The notes: generated from the letters alone by a model not told the origin. Shown: positions 7,413 through 16,196, counted from the stretch's first letter. The stretch: 64,000 nucleotides of DNA from Kineosporia succinea (GCF_030811555.1 NZ_JAUSQZ010000001.1:4585241-4649240); one strand, 5' to 3'. Translations and numbers: made by a program.

Positions 7413-8543
7413 GTGAGCGGACGTACGCTCGTCATCACCAACGACTTCCCGCCCCGCGCGGGGGGAATCGAGTCGTTCGTGCTGGCCATGACCAAGCGCT
7501 TCCCACCCGGGCAGGTCGTGGTGCACACCAAGCGGCAGAAGGGCGACCGGGAGTTCGACGCCCAGCTCGACTTCCCGGTGGTGCGCGACCCCTCGCCGAT
7601 CATGCTGCCCACCCCCGCCATCACCCGGCGCTCCATCGAGATCGCGAGGGCCGAGGGCTGCGACCGGGTCTGGTTCGGCGCGGCGGCCCCGCTCGGGCTG
7701 ATGGCACCGAAACTGCGCGCGGCCGGCATCGAGCGGCTGGTCGCCACGACGCACGGGCACGAGGTGTGGTGGGCGGTCGTCCCCGGCACCCGCGGCCTGA
7801 TGCGGCGCATCGGGCGGCACGTCGACGTCCTGACCTATCTCGGCGACTACACCCGCAAGCGCATCGAGCCGTCGCTCGACCGGTCCGCGCTCACCCGGTT
7901 CGTGCAACTGACGCCAGGCGTCGACGAGGTCACGTTCCACCCGGGCGTCGACGGCTCGACGGTGCGCGCGGAACTCGGGCTGGGCGACCGGCCGGTGGTG
8001 GTCTGTGTGTCCCGCATGGTCGCCCGCAAGGGGCAGGACGTGCTGGTCGAGGCGCTGCCGCGGATCCGCGAACGGGTGCCCGGCGCGGCGCTGCTGCTGG
8101 TCGGCGACGGGCCCTACCGCTCCGAGGTGGAGCGCCGGGTGCAGAAGGCCCGGCTCGGCGAGCACGTGTTCGTCACCGGGAAGGTGCCCGGCGAGCGGCT
8201 TCCCGAGTACTACGCGGCCGGCGACGTGTTCTGCATGCCCGCCCGTACCCGGATGGGCGGGTTCGACCTCGAGGGCCTGGGCATCTGTTACCTCGAGGCC
8301 GCCGCGACCGGGCTGCCGGTGGTGGCGGGCGACTCCGGCGGGGCTCCGGACGCCGTGATCGAGGGCGAGAACGGTTACGTGGTGAGCGGTACCGACGTGC
8401 AGGCGGTGGCCGACCGCTGCTCCGAGCTCCTGCTCGACCGGGAACTGGCCGCGAAGCTCGGGCAGCGAGGCCGCGAGTGGGTGCTGGAGAAATGGCGCTG
8501 GGACGACCTGGCCGTGAAGCTCCAGAAGTGGCTCAGGCCCTAG
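7413..8543 (+). CDS. pimB: GDP-mannose-dependent phosphatidylinositol monomannoside mannosyltransferase
   Basis: A 376-aa GT4-family GT-B enzyme of the PimB' (Rv2188c) type. It adds the second mannose to phosphatidylinositol monomannoside on the cytoplasmic membrane face. The N-terminal NDFPPRAGGIESF loop is characteristic. The C-terminal nucleotide-sugar domain has VSRMVARKGQDVL, LVGDGP and an E-x7-E motif in the DLEGLGICYLEAAATGLPVV region. The GTG at 7413 (GTGAGCGGACG) gives the standard N-terminus RTLVITNDFPP; codons before it extend into the upstream gene. The 3' end overlaps the last 11 bp of the opposite-strand GT87-like gene. Confidence 0.92.
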   Translation: MSGRTLVITNDFPPRAGGIESFVLAMTKRFPPGQVVVHTKRQKGDREFDAQLDFPVVRDPSPIMLPTPAITRRSIEIARAEGCDRVWFGAAAPLGLMAPKLRAAGIERLVATTHGHEVWWAVVPGTRGLMRRIGRHVDVLTYLGDYTRKRIEPSLDRSALTRFVQLTPGVDEVTFHPGVDGSTVRAELGLGDRPVVVCVSRMVARKGQDVLVEALPRIRERVPGAALLLVGDGPYRSEVERRVQKARLGEHVFVTGKVPGERLPEYYAAGDVFCMPARTRMGGFDLEGLGICYLEAAATGLPVVAGDSGGAPDAVIEGENGYVVSGTDVQAVADRCSELLLDRELAAKLGQRGREWVLEKWRWDDLAVKLQKWLRP

Positions 8544-10074
8544 CGGTCTCCGACGAACCCGGGCCGGTCTCCGCGGACCCCGGGCCGGTCTCCGCGGACC
8601 CCGGGCCGGTCTCCGCGGAACCCGGGCCGGTCTCCGCGGGAGTGACCGCCGGCGTCTCCGACTCGTCGGTCGTCTCACCGTCGGGGGCGGGGTAACGCGC
8701 CGCCGCGAACGAGATGATGACGAGTGCGGCCACCAGCCAGTACTGGTTGTAGAAGGCCTGCTTGTTCACCAGGTTCGCGGCGAACAGCACCACCGCGGCC
8801 CAGCGCAGCACGTTGGCCAGGTCGGGCTGCTGCCGGTGCACCCGCACGACGGCGGTGCCCAGGGCGATCAGCACCACGGCGCCGGTCAGGTAGAACGGCG
8901 GCGTCCAGTCGAGCTCGTTGATCGCGGCGATGAACCAGGTGTTGGCGAACACCAGCGGCTGGAAGTTGATCAGCATCGTCACCGTGTCGTGGATCATGTC
9001 GGCCGGTGAGGCGATGAACCAGGGCAGCATGAACACCCCGGCCAGACCGGCCGTGCCGACCGCGCGGCGCCAGCCGAACACCGGCCAGACCGCGAGCACC
9101 GGCAGCAGCACGGCGAGGTGCTGCTTGCTGGCCAGACCCAGCGCCAGGCAGATCATCGCCAGCACCATCCGGCGGCGGCGCACCGCGAGCGCCCAGCCGG
9201 CCAGGCAGGCCATCAGCAGCGGTTCGGTCCAGGCCTGCTCGACCTGGGTGGCGGTGCCGGGCAGGACCAGCAGCAGACCGGCGGCGCCGGGACCGACCAG
9301 GTTGCGCACACTCATGCGGCCCGGCTGCGTGGAGGCGCCGGAGCGGCCCAGCCGCATCACCGCGAGCGCGCCGAGCAGGGTGACGACGAGCAGGGCCCAG
9401 CGCACGTCACCGGCGAGCCAGCGCCCGGGGGCCAGGAGCAGTCCGGTGAAGGGGAGGTAGGTGAACGCGTCCTGCACGCCGGGGGAGTCGCTCCACTGCT
9501 GCGAGTACATGTTCTTGCCCTCGAGCAGACCGTCGGCCGCCTGCTGCAGCGTGACCCAGACGTCGATCTTGGGGGAGGGGTCCCAGTGGATGAGCAGGGC
9601 CCCGGCCACGACGTAGAGCACCGCCGTGACGCCGAGCGCGACGTGGGCGGCCAGCACCTTGCGCTGCGCGGTGGAGACGGCGATCCCGGCCGCCAGCACC
9701 AGGGCCGCCGCCGCGTAGAGCGCCCGCACCAGCCAGCCCTGGTCGGACGTCACGTAGGTCCACGGCCGCATGGTCAGGTGCACCACGGCGATCAGGACGA
9801 GGGTGGTGGAGAGAGCCCCGCCGATCCACACGACCGGGGAGCCGGGCCGGGCCCGGGCCGCGGGAGCCGAGGCACGGCGCCGGCTGCCGGAGACGGCCCA
9901 GGCGGCGAGGAGGGCACAGAGAACGGTGTAGATGACGATGATCCACACCCGGTAGCGAACAACACTGTGCGTAGCCACCGCCGTTCCGACGGTCAGCAGC
10001 AGAAGCGCGACCACGGTGCTGAGCGGGGAGCTGCGGAGCAGGGAATCGCGGGCGGGGGGATCGGCTGGAACCAT
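8533..10074 (-). CDS. GT87-like polytopic membrane glycosyltransferase
   Basis: A 513-aa integral membrane protein with about 11-13 hydrophobic segments. It resembles GT-C mannosyltransferases of the GT87/DUF2029 type: a loop with GLLEGKNMY is followed by FTYLPFTGLLLAP, the usual pattern after the first extracytoplasmic loop. A polyprenyl-phosphate-mannose donor and a lipoglycan acceptor are inferred from the family and from the neighbouring pimB'. The last 40 residues carry four to five AETGPGS repeats and are probably disordered. The gene ends inside pimB on the opposite strand, so tail-to-tail transcripts overlap. Confidence 0.75.
   Translation of the reverse strand: MVPADPPARDSLLRSSPLSTVVALLLLTVGTAVATHSVVRYRVWIIVIYTVLCALLAAWAVSGSRRRASAPAARARPGSPVVWIGGALSTTLVLIAVVHLTMRPWTYVTSDQGWLVRALYAAAALVLAAGIAVSTAQRKVLAAHVALGVTAVLYVVAGALLIHWDPSPKIDVWVTLQQAADGLLEGKNMYSQQWSDSPGVQDAFTYLPFTGLLLAPGRWLAGDVRWALLVVTLLGALAVMRLGRSGASTQPGRMSVRNLVGPGAAGLLLVLPGTATQVEQAWTEPLLMACLAGWALAVRRRRMVLAMICLALGLASKQHLAVLLPVLAVWPVFGWRRAVGTAGLAGVFMLPWFIASPADMIHDTVTMLINFQPLVFANTWFIAAINELDWTPPFYLTGAVVLIALGTAVVRVHRQQPDLANVLRWAAVVLFAANLVNKQAFYNQYWLVAALVIISFAAARYPAPDGETTDESETPAVTPAETGPGSAETGPGSAETGPGSAETGPGSSETARA
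8545..8640. repeat. 21-bp in-frame tandem repeat, 4.5 copies
   Basis: Units at 8545-8565, 8566-8586, 8587-8607 and 8608-8628, plus a partial one, encode AETGPGS repeats at the C-terminus of the minus-strand GT87-like protein. The array starts two bases after the pimB stop codon. Confidence 0.92.
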
Positions 10075-10119
10075 GCCGTCCAGCTTAGGGGGAGGGTGTG
10101 TCGGCCCCCGTACGCGAAG

Positions 10120-10170
10120 GATCCGGTCACCGGTCCGAAACTGGTTCGGGGAGCCTGGGGTGACCGGATC
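10120..10170. terminator. Hairpin downstream of the first Flp pilin
   Basis: A 12-bp inverted repeat GATCCGGTCACC (10120-10131) / GGTGACCGGATC (10159-10170) encloses a small CCGAA/TTCGG hairpin. It lies between the Flp pilin stop (10200) and the GT87-like gene start (10074), both minus strand. There is no clear T-run, so termination is plausible rather than certain. Confidence 0.5.
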
Positions 10171-10199
10171 GTCGGCGGGACAGCCTGCGGGGAGGCGCT

Positions 10200-10418
10200 T
10201 TACGGGGTGGTGGCCTCGCTGGGGTCACAGTTCGGCATCGTCTGCCGGTTCTCGATGCAGTTCGAGGTGCCCTGGAAGGTGTTGCTGATCAGGTTGCCGA
10301 AACCGAAGACCACGGCGACGATCACCGCGGCGATGGCGGCGACCATCAGCGCGTACTCGACGGCGGAGGCGCCTGCGTCGCCGGCCCGGCGCGAGACCCC
10401 GCGGATCCGGGAAATCAT
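10200..10418 (-). CDS. flp: Flp family type IVb pilin (Flp-1)
   Basis: A 72-aa major pilin precursor. A short basic leader ends in AGDAGASAVEYALMV; the small-residue site before a Glu-Tyr pair is the class-III (TadV/CpaA) cleavage and polymerisation signature. A single hydrophobic helix follows (about 19-42), then a short polar tail with two cysteines that could form a disulfide. The ATG at 10418 has a near-perfect ribosome site (GAGGAGG on the minus strand). It lies at the distal end of the minus-strand Tad gene series. Confidence 0.9.
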   Translation of the reverse strand: MISRIRGVSRRAGDAGASAVEYALMVAAIAAVIVAVVFGFGNLISNTFQGTSNCIENRQTMPNCDPSEATTP

Positions 10419-10649
10419 GCGTTCCTCCTCTGGTTCCGGCGCGGCTGCGGACCGTGCCGGGTGTTGCCCCCCGTCACTGCCTACACACTGACACACGGCG
10501 AGTGTGACTTTCGGTCATCTCGGGAATGATCGGCTGAACACCCGATCAGTAGTGGGAGAGCCTTGATCAGGGCTTAACAGCCGCCTGATTCGGCCTCTTT
10601 CGGAATTCACCGGAGCCCCTCGGGAACCTCGTCCGAACGCCGGTCGGTA

Positions 10650-10709
10650 CTGCCGGAAGACCGGCAGAAACGCGGGAAACCCGGAAGCCTTCGTGGCTTC
10701 CGGGTTTCC
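10650..10709. terminator. Double hairpin between the two pilin genes
   Basis: A perfect 15-bp stem GGAAACCCGGAAGCC (10675-10689) / GGCTTCCGGGTTTCC (10695-10709) with a five-base loop is preceded by CTGCCGG/CCGGCAG (10650-10656, 10661-10667). It may end the Flp-2 transcript or attenuate it before Flp-1. Confidence 0.65.
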
Positions 10710-10757
10710 TGGTGACCGGCCCTCTCCCCGCACGACCGGGCCGGTCGTGGTGCAGGT

Positions 10758-11006
10758 CTAGTTCTGGGTGCCGGTCCCCGTGCCGGTGCCCGTCTCCGTA
10801 CCGCAGTCGCTGCTGGTGCCCGCTTCGGTGACGCCGGCGGCGAAGGAGGTGCAGGTGTCCCTGAACGTCCGCTGGACAATGGTGCCGAGACCGAAGACCA
10901 CGGCGACGATCACCGCGGCGATGGCGGCGACCATCAGGCCGTACTCGACGGCAGACGCGCCGCGGTCTTTCGTGTCGGACATCACCGTGCGGAGGTGGGT
11001 GAGCAT
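10758..11006 (-). CDS. flp: Flp family type IVb pilin (Flp-2)
   Basis: An 82-aa second pilin. The leader ends with DRGASAVEYGLMVAAIAAV, matching the first pilin through the helix but with a different, longer tail. That tail has two cysteines and finishes in Thr-Gly repeats (TGTGTGTGTQN). The ATG at 11006 has AGGAAGG upstream on the minus strand. Two pilins with near-identical helices but distinct tails suggest a major/minor pair; this is inference. A terminator separates it from the regulator gene upstream. Confidence 0.88.
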   Translation of the reverse strand: MLTHLRTVMSDTKDRGASAVEYGLMVAAIAAVIVAVVFGLGTIVQRTFRDTCTSFAAGVTEAGTSSDCGTETGTGTGTGTQN

Positions 11007-11128
11007 GCGGATCCCTTCCTGGGTGCTCTGAGGGGTGCTCGGTGGGTCAATCCCTCCGAAGACCTGCCCAGCGTGCCAGTTGGGTCGCGGTGTGTACTCA
11101 AGGTGCGAAAGGGATCATGAGAAGAGAG

Positions 11129-11166
11129 AGCCCCAGTTCTCGTCCGAACGGGCGAGAACTGGGGCT
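11129..11166. terminator. Terminator after the response regulator gene
   Basis: A 14-bp perfect stem AGCCCCAGTTCTCG / CGAGAACTGGGGCT with a ten-base loop lies 42 bases beyond the minus-strand regulator stop. It is followed on that strand by CTCTCTTCTC. Confidence 0.8.
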
Positions 11167-11207
11167 GGTGTGACGAAAACTGGTGGAACCGAAGGGGACT
11201 GGAGTGA

Positions 11208-11864
11208 TCAGCGTCGCTTCGCGTCGTCCACGAGACCGAGCCGGACGGCCGCCATGACGGCCTGTGCGCGGTTACCCGCACCCAGCTTCTCGTAGATGTT
11301 GGCCACGTGCGTCTTGGCCGTCGACTCGCTGATGTAGAGCCGCCGGGCGATCTGCGCGATGGCCAGGCCGTCGACCAGCAGGTCGAGCACTTCCCGTTCC
11401 CGCGGAGACAGTTTCGGGCCGGCCGGGGCACTCATCCGGCGCTGCATGGCACCGGCCAGGTCGCGCGCGGTGAAGGCCCGCGGGTTGGCCGCGGCGTGCC
11501 GGGCGGCCGCGACGACCTCCTCGGCCGGGGCGTCCTTGCCGACGAAGCCCGAGGCCCCGGCGTCCAGGGCGGCGAAAACCTGCTCGTCACCGGCATACAT
11601 GGTGAGGACCACGATGCCCATCGCCGGGTTGTTCGCCCGGACCTGGGTCGTCAGCGTGATCCCGTCGCCGTCCGGAAGACGCACGTCGGTCACGAGGACA
11701 TCCGGCCGGAGCCGCTCCAGGGCGTTGAGCGCGTCCGCGACCGAGGCCGCCTCGCCGACGACCTCGATGTCACCCGCCCGGTCGAAGGCCCTGCGCAGAC
11801 CCTCCCGGATCAGCTGATGGTCGTCGACGAGCACCACCCGGAGGTTCGCCGTTGCGCTGGTCAA
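11208..11864 (-). CDS. NarL/FixJ-type response regulator
   Basis: A 218-aa DNA-binding response regulator. The receiver domain has the acidic pair in VLVDDHQ (D14, D15), the phospho-acceptor D60 in VLVTDVRLP, a Thr in LTMYAGD and a Lys in VGKDAP. The LuxR-type helix-turn-helix is at about 150-205 (LSPREREVLDLL, IARRLYISESTAKTH). Its start overlaps the kinase stop by four bases, so the two form a translationally coupled two-component pair. Its position between the Tad genes and the pilins suggests control of pilus expression; that is inference. Confidence 0.92.
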   Translation of the reverse strand: MTSATANLRVVLVDDHQLIREGLRRAFDRAGDIEVVGEAASVADALNALERLRPDVLVTDVRLPDGDGITLTTQVRANNPAMGIVVLTMYAGDEQVFAALDAGASGFVGKDAPAEEVVAAARHAAANPRAFTARDLAGAMQRRMSAPAGPKLSPREREVLDLLVDGLAIAQIARRLYISESTAKTHVANIYEKLGAGNRAQAVMAAVRLGLVDDAKRR

Positions 11865-13669
11865 TTAGTCACCTCCTGGTCGGCCCGGACGTGTGAGGCC
11901 GTCCGGGACCTTCTTGTGTTGTGTGGATGAGGACTGACGGGACTGATGGTCGGGATGCCGTGCGGGTCGGTGAGCGCGACACGCGTCACCGCCGGACGGG
12001 CCAGGTGCCGCGGCTCGAACGCCGCGGTCTCGGTGCCGAGGCCGACCTCGACCAGCGTGCCCCCTTCGGGGCCCGGGCCGACGTGCAGGTTGGCGCCGAT
12101 CCGGCGGGCCCGTTCGCGCATCCCCTGGATGCCGAAACTGTCGGCCCGGCCCGGTTTCAGGCCCCGGCCGTCGTCGATGACGGTGATGTGGGCCCGGGGC
12201 GGCTCGACGGTCACGGTGAGCCAGAGGTTCGTGGCCTGCGCGTGCCGCCGGACGTTGGTGATCGCCTCCTGAACGATTCGCAGGAGCTCCACCTCCACGG
12301 TGATCGGGAGCCGCTTCGGCGACTCGTCCATGGACAGATGGATCGCCAGGTCGGACTGGGCGGCGATGCGCTGGGCGTGCTCGCTCAGTGCGGCGCCCAG
12401 GCCGACCGTGTCGTTCACGCCGTGGCGCAGGTCGAAGATGCTCATGCGCAGGTCGGCCACCATCGCCTGGAGCTGCTCGCGCACGGTCATCACCTGCTTC
12501 GCCACGGTCGGGTCGGAGTTCTGCCGGATGTCGTCGAGCGCGTAGCCGACCGACGCCAGGTCCTGAGCGATGCCGTCGTGGATCTCGCGGGCCAGGCGCA
12601 TGCGCTCGTCGGTGGTGGCCAGGCGGCGCACGTCGTCGAAGAGCATGGCCGAAGCCAGCCGCGGACCGGACTGCTCGATCACGGTGCGGCAGCTGCGCAG
12701 CGACGCCGCGTCGAGCCCGGTGGCGGTGATGACCAGCACCAGCGCCACCACCCGCTCGCCCATCAGCACCGGGATCGCGGCGAAGGAGCGGCCCGAGGCC
12801 TCGCGCTTGACCGGCTGGGCGCTGACCCAGGCGTCTTCGATGGTCAGCTCGGCGGCCTCCGGCGGCTCGTGCCCGGACAGCGAGACGAACCGGCCGCCGG
12901 TGGAGCGCACCAGCACCACCGCGTCGGCCTGCGGGACGACCGCGCTGATGTCCTCGGCCAGGGCCGTGGCCAGCGTGCGGGGGTCGAGCCCGAGGCTGAG
13001 TTGCCGCGCCACGACGTGCAGTTCGGACAGCAGCCGGTGCGCGTCGGCGTAGGCGGGCTCGCTGTCGGGGGCCACGTCGGAGCGCAGGCGGCGGATCCAG
13101 GCGCCCACCGCGGGCACCGCGACCAGGATGAAGACCCAGGCGAGCAGCGCGTTGTTGCGGTTCAGCTCGTCGATGCGGTTCTCGTTCGAGGTGATGATCG
13201 TGCCGCCGAAGGCGACCGTGGCGGTCGCGGCGGCGGCGAGGCCGGCGACCAGGCCGGTGGACAACCCGGCGATGAAGAGCGGGATCGTCAGGTAGGGCAG
13301 GAAGAGCAGCCCGCTGGTGCCCATGCCGCCGATGATCACCGACGCCGAGAGGGTCTCGGCGAGCGCGGGGATGATCGGGGGCACCGCCCGGGGCAACGGC
13401 AGTGAAGCCAGGGCCGCCACGCAGAACAGCATCAGGGCCGGGATCACCGCCTCGCGGGGCGACACGCCCTGCCCTTCCCCGCGGGAACCATCCGCCACGA
13501 TCCCGAGCGCGACTGCGGTGCTCGCGAAGATCAAGATGATTCCGGCACGGATCACGAGAGGCAGGAAGATGCTCTTCACTCTCAGTTCCAGCACGGCCAC
13601 GGTGACAATCTGCCACACGAGGGATACTCGTGGCTTGGGATCGTCCAATACGACCGTTAGATCCCCCAA
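11861..13669 (-). CDS. Membrane sensor histidine kinase (HisKA_3 family)
   Basis: A 602-aa kinase. Roughly five or six membrane segments lie in residues 33-193, followed by a GAF-like region (about 205-345). The dimerisation/phospho-acceptor motif REIHDGIAQDL (H363) and a HATPase domain ending with DDGRGL and FGIQGMRERA follow. This is the NarX/DesK class that pairs with LuxR-type regulators. The call at 13669 is a TTG with no clear ribosome site; an in-frame GTG near residue 18 is possible. The last 50 residues are Pro/His/Arg-rich and beyond the usual domain end. It overlaps its regulator by four bases. Confidence 0.88.
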   Translation of the reverse strand: MGDLTVVLDDPKPRVSLVWQIVTVAVLELRVKSIFLPLVIRAGIILIFASTAVALGIVADGSRGEGQGVSPREAVIPALMLFCVAALASLPLPRAVPPIIPALAETLSASVIIGGMGTSGLLFLPYLTIPLFIAGLSTGLVAGLAAAATATVAFGGTIITSNENRIDELNRNNALLAWVFILVAVPAVGAWIRRLRSDVAPDSEPAYADAHRLLSELHVVARQLSLGLDPRTLATALAEDISAVVPQADAVVLVRSTGGRFVSLSGHEPPEAAELTIEDAWVSAQPVKREASGRSFAAIPVLMGERVVALVLVITATGLDAASLRSCRTVIEQSGPRLASAMLFDDVRRLATTDERMRLAREIHDGIAQDLASVGYALDDIRQNSDPTVAKQVMTVREQLQAMVADLRMSIFDLRHGVNDTVGLGAALSEHAQRIAAQSDLAIHLSMDESPKRLPITVEVELLRIVQEAITNVRRHAQATNLWLTVTVEPPRAHITVIDDGRGLKPGRADSFGIQGMRERARRIGANLHVGPGPEGGTLVEVGLGTETAAFEPRHLARPAVTRVALTDPHGIPTISPVSPHPHNTRRSRTASHVRADQEVTN

Positions 13670-13854
13670 GGTTTAGGGAATGTCACGAACCGATCTGCCG
13701 GGATAGGTGTACTGACGGTGGATTTGTTCTCGCTCGACGAGTGTCGTTCAGGGGCGCGCGGATCCACCGAACCGAGGGCTCAAGGTCTCGGACGGGGGAG
13801 ACCCCGGCCGCCGAGAAGGTGACCGGCGAGTAGGGGAATCGAGGGTGAAGACGG

Positions 13855-13889
13855 CGAAGGGGCCGACCGGACAACGGTCGGCCCCTTCG
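13855..13889. terminator. Terminator after the Tad pseudo-receiver gene
   Basis: A 14-bp perfect stem CGAAGGGGCCGACC / GGTCGGCCCCTTCG with a seven-base loop lies 19 bases past the minus-strand stop at 13908. It separates the tadE-to-pseudo-receiver transcript from the kinase gene. Confidence 0.8.
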
Positions 13890-13907
13890 GGGAGGTCACT
13901 CAGCGCA

Positions 13908-16196
13908 TCAGCGGTCGGGCCCGGGCTCGGGTTCTCGTAGCGGCGCGAGAGCACGCGCCAGACGCCGGGTCTCGATCGCCTGGGCGAGCAGGACGGCCGA
14001 TTCCCGTACGGGCGGGTACACGGCCGACAGGTCGCGGTTGGTGAACGGCTCACCCTCGTCGCCCCGGGCCAGCACCACGATGACGCGCACGTCGGGCACC
14101 GGCACGGCGAGCCAGTGCCGCCAGGCCGCGAGCGGGGCACCGGCCAGCTGCTGGCGCACGATGTCGGTGTCGTCGATCAGCACGGCCCGGCCCGCCGAGC
14201 CGATCTCGGTGACCAGCCAGTGCGAATCGTTGAGCTCCAGGCGGCGTTCCGGTGGACGCAGCCCGACTCCGCCACTGACCCGCCAGATCTCGCCGTCGGG
14301 TACGAGCACGGCGGCCGCGTCGGCGGAGGCCCTCTCGACCATGTCGTCGGCCAGCACCTGAGAGGTGTCGCTGACGCCGTAGAGCTCACCGGCGCGCTCG
14401 GCCAGCAGCCGGATCATCTCGCCGGTGCGCAGCGGGGTGTCGTCGTCGCGGCCGGCGACCAGCGAGGCGGCCTCGGCGTCGAGCCGGCGCTCGAGGGCGC
14501 TGACCGGGAAACCGTAGGGATCGGTGCGCGGGCCGAGCGGGTCGGTGACCAGACCCCGGCCGGGGGTGCGCGGCTGGCTGTCGGGCAGGCGCGAGCGACG
14601 CTGCAGCTTGCGCGGGCGGTCGCCCAGTCGCTGCATGCGCCGGTTGGCCGCGATGTTGCTGCTGTCGAGCGGGATGCTGCCGGTCTCGGGCGGCGGGGGC
14701 TGACGCCAGCGGCTCATCCGCAGACCCTGCGTGGACGGGCCCATCTGCGGCTGCCGGGTCGGCGGCTCGGAGAACGGACGGGCCACCGGGGTGGAGTACG
14801 ACAACCCGGCGACCTGCGAGGGGGTGACCTCGATGGCGCCGGTCGGCGGGGGCGTGGGGCCCAGTCGCCGGTTGCGGTCGTGCTGCGGGAGGCTGCCGGC
14901 GGTGCCTTCCGGACCGGTCTGGCCGACCGGGCCCGGCTGACCCTGCTGTTGCTGCGCCAGTTCGGCACGGCGGGCGGCGATCTGCTGGCCGAGGCGGCCG
15001 GTGCTCGGGGAGAGCGGGCCGGTGGCCGGCGGGCGGGCCGTGGGGGTCTGGGCGTCGGCGCCCGGCTGCGGGTTCGCGGGGTTCGGGCGCGGGCTTGAGG
15101 ACGCGTTGGTCGCGTGGGGTGCCGCCGCCGGCCCGGTCGTCGGGCCGGGTCGGTCGGGCCGGCCCGGTTTGGCGGACGGACCGGGGGCGTTCGGCTTGGC
15201 CACCTGGCCCTGGGCGCCGGTCTGGCTCTGAGCGTTGGTCTGGCTCTGAGCGTTGGTCTGGCCCTGGGCGTTGGTCTGGCCCTGGGGGTTCGGCCGGCCG
15301 GCCGCGTTCGGCTGCCCCGGCCTTGCCGGCTGGCCCGGCTGGGGCGCCTGGGCGGTCTGGGCCGCCGGAGCCGAGGGGGCGGACGGTTTCGCGGTGCCGG
15401 AACCGGCCGGGGACGGCTGAGCCGTCTTCGCCCCGGGCTGTGCCGTTTTCGCCCCCGCGGACGACGGATTCGCCGAACCGTCCGGGGACGACGCCGTTTT
15501 GGCCGCGCCGGTGGCCGGGCGGGTGGGAGCCGGGCCCGATGTGGCCGGGGCCTGACCGGGTTTGACCGCAGCCTGCCCCGGGCGGGCCGCCTGGGCCGCC
15601 TTCTGCACGGCCTTGGCCGCCGCGACGTCGGCCGGACCCTGGGCCTTTTCGCCCGGGGCCGCTCCACCCCGGGCGCTCTCGGGCCGGGTCTTCCCGCCCT
15701 GCGGGATCCCGGCGTTCGGGGCGGAGTCCGCACCTGGCTTCCCGGCCCCGGGCCTGCCGGACGTACCCGCGCCGGTGACCGACGCGTCCGCCATCGCCCT
15801 CTGCGCCGCGACCACCGGCATCGCACCGGTCGGATCGACCGTGACGTCGTCGGGATCCTCGTCGAGCAGCACGGCCACACCGCGGTGCAGCGCCTGCCGG
15901 GTGATCGGCAGCGGCACCACGTGGACGCCCTCGACCTGCTGGGCCTCGACCTGCTCCCACTCCGGCTGGTAGCCGGAGATCAGCATGACGGGGATGGCCT
16001 GCTCGTCTTCACGCAGGGAGTTGACGGTGTTGACCGCGAGCACGGGATCGCCCACGTCCAGCACCAGCACGTCGAAACCCTCGACCTCGGGAAGGTGCTG
16101 CTCCAGCTCGTCGGCGGAGCGCTCGTCGAACTCATGGAGATCGGAGAGCCGCATTCCGAGCGCGAGGGAACGCGAGATGATCAGCAGCCGCGCCAT
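13908..16196 (-). CDS. Pseudo-receiver / disordered linker / GAF-like protein of the Tad locus
   Basis: A 762-aa protein of unknown function. Residues 1-115 look like a response-regulator fold (beta strands RLLII and VLVLDV, then PVMLISGY). The usual N-terminal acidic pair is missing, so phosphorylation is doubtful. Residues about 125-560 are Pro/Ala/Gln/Gly-rich and probably disordered, with an 18-bp repeat encoding GQTNAQ-type units. Residues about 590-745 resemble a GAF-type domain (AAAVLVPDG, WLVTEIGSAGRAVLIDD, LAVPVPDVRVIVVLARGD). It begins six bases after tadC, so it is the last gene of the Tad operon. A role in localising or signalling to the pilus machine is speculative. Confidence 0.8.
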   Translation of the reverse strand: MARLLIISRSLALGMRLSDLHEFDERSADELEQHLPEVEGFDVLVLDVGDPVLAVNTVNSLREDEQAIPVMLISGYQPEWEQVEAQQVEGVHVVPLPITRQALHRGVAVLLDEDPDDVTVDPTGAMPVVAAQRAMADASVTGAGTSGRPGAGKPGADSAPNAGIPQGGKTRPESARGGAAPGEKAQGPADVAAAKAVQKAAQAARPGQAAVKPGQAPATSGPAPTRPATGAAKTASSPDGSANPSSAGAKTAQPGAKTAQPSPAGSGTAKPSAPSAPAAQTAQAPQPGQPARPGQPNAAGRPNPQGQTNAQGQTNAQSQTNAQSQTGAQGQVAKPNAPGPSAKPGRPDRPGPTTGPAAAPHATNASSSPRPNPANPQPGADAQTPTARPPATGPLSPSTGRLGQQIAARRAELAQQQQGQPGPVGQTGPEGTAGSLPQHDRNRRLGPTPPPTGAIEVTPSQVAGLSYSTPVARPFSEPPTRQPQMGPSTQGLRMSRWRQPPPPETGSIPLDSSNIAANRRMQRLGDRPRKLQRRSRLPDSQPRTPGRGLVTDPLGPRTDPYGFPVSALERRLDAEAASLVAGRDDDTPLRTGEMIRLLAERAGELYGVSDTSQVLADDMVERASADAAAVLVPDGEIWRVSGGVGLRPPERRLELNDSHWLVTEIGSAGRAVLIDDTDIVRQQLAGAPLAAWRHWLAVPVPDVRVIVVLARGDEGEPFTNRDLSAVYPPVRESAVLLAQAIETRRLARALAPLREPEPGPDR
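15214..15285. repeat. 18-bp in-frame tandem repeat, 4 copies
   Basis: Unit GCGTTGGTCTGGCTCTGA on the plus strand, with small variations, encodes Gln/Asn/Ala-rich hexapeptides on the minus strand in the linker of the pseudo-receiver protein. Confidence 0.85.

Noticed and set aside
11865-13616. Long open frames antisense to or out of frame with the histidine kinase
   Set aside because: Arg/Pro/Ala-rich shadow translation with no domain; the kinase frame has all catalytic motifs.
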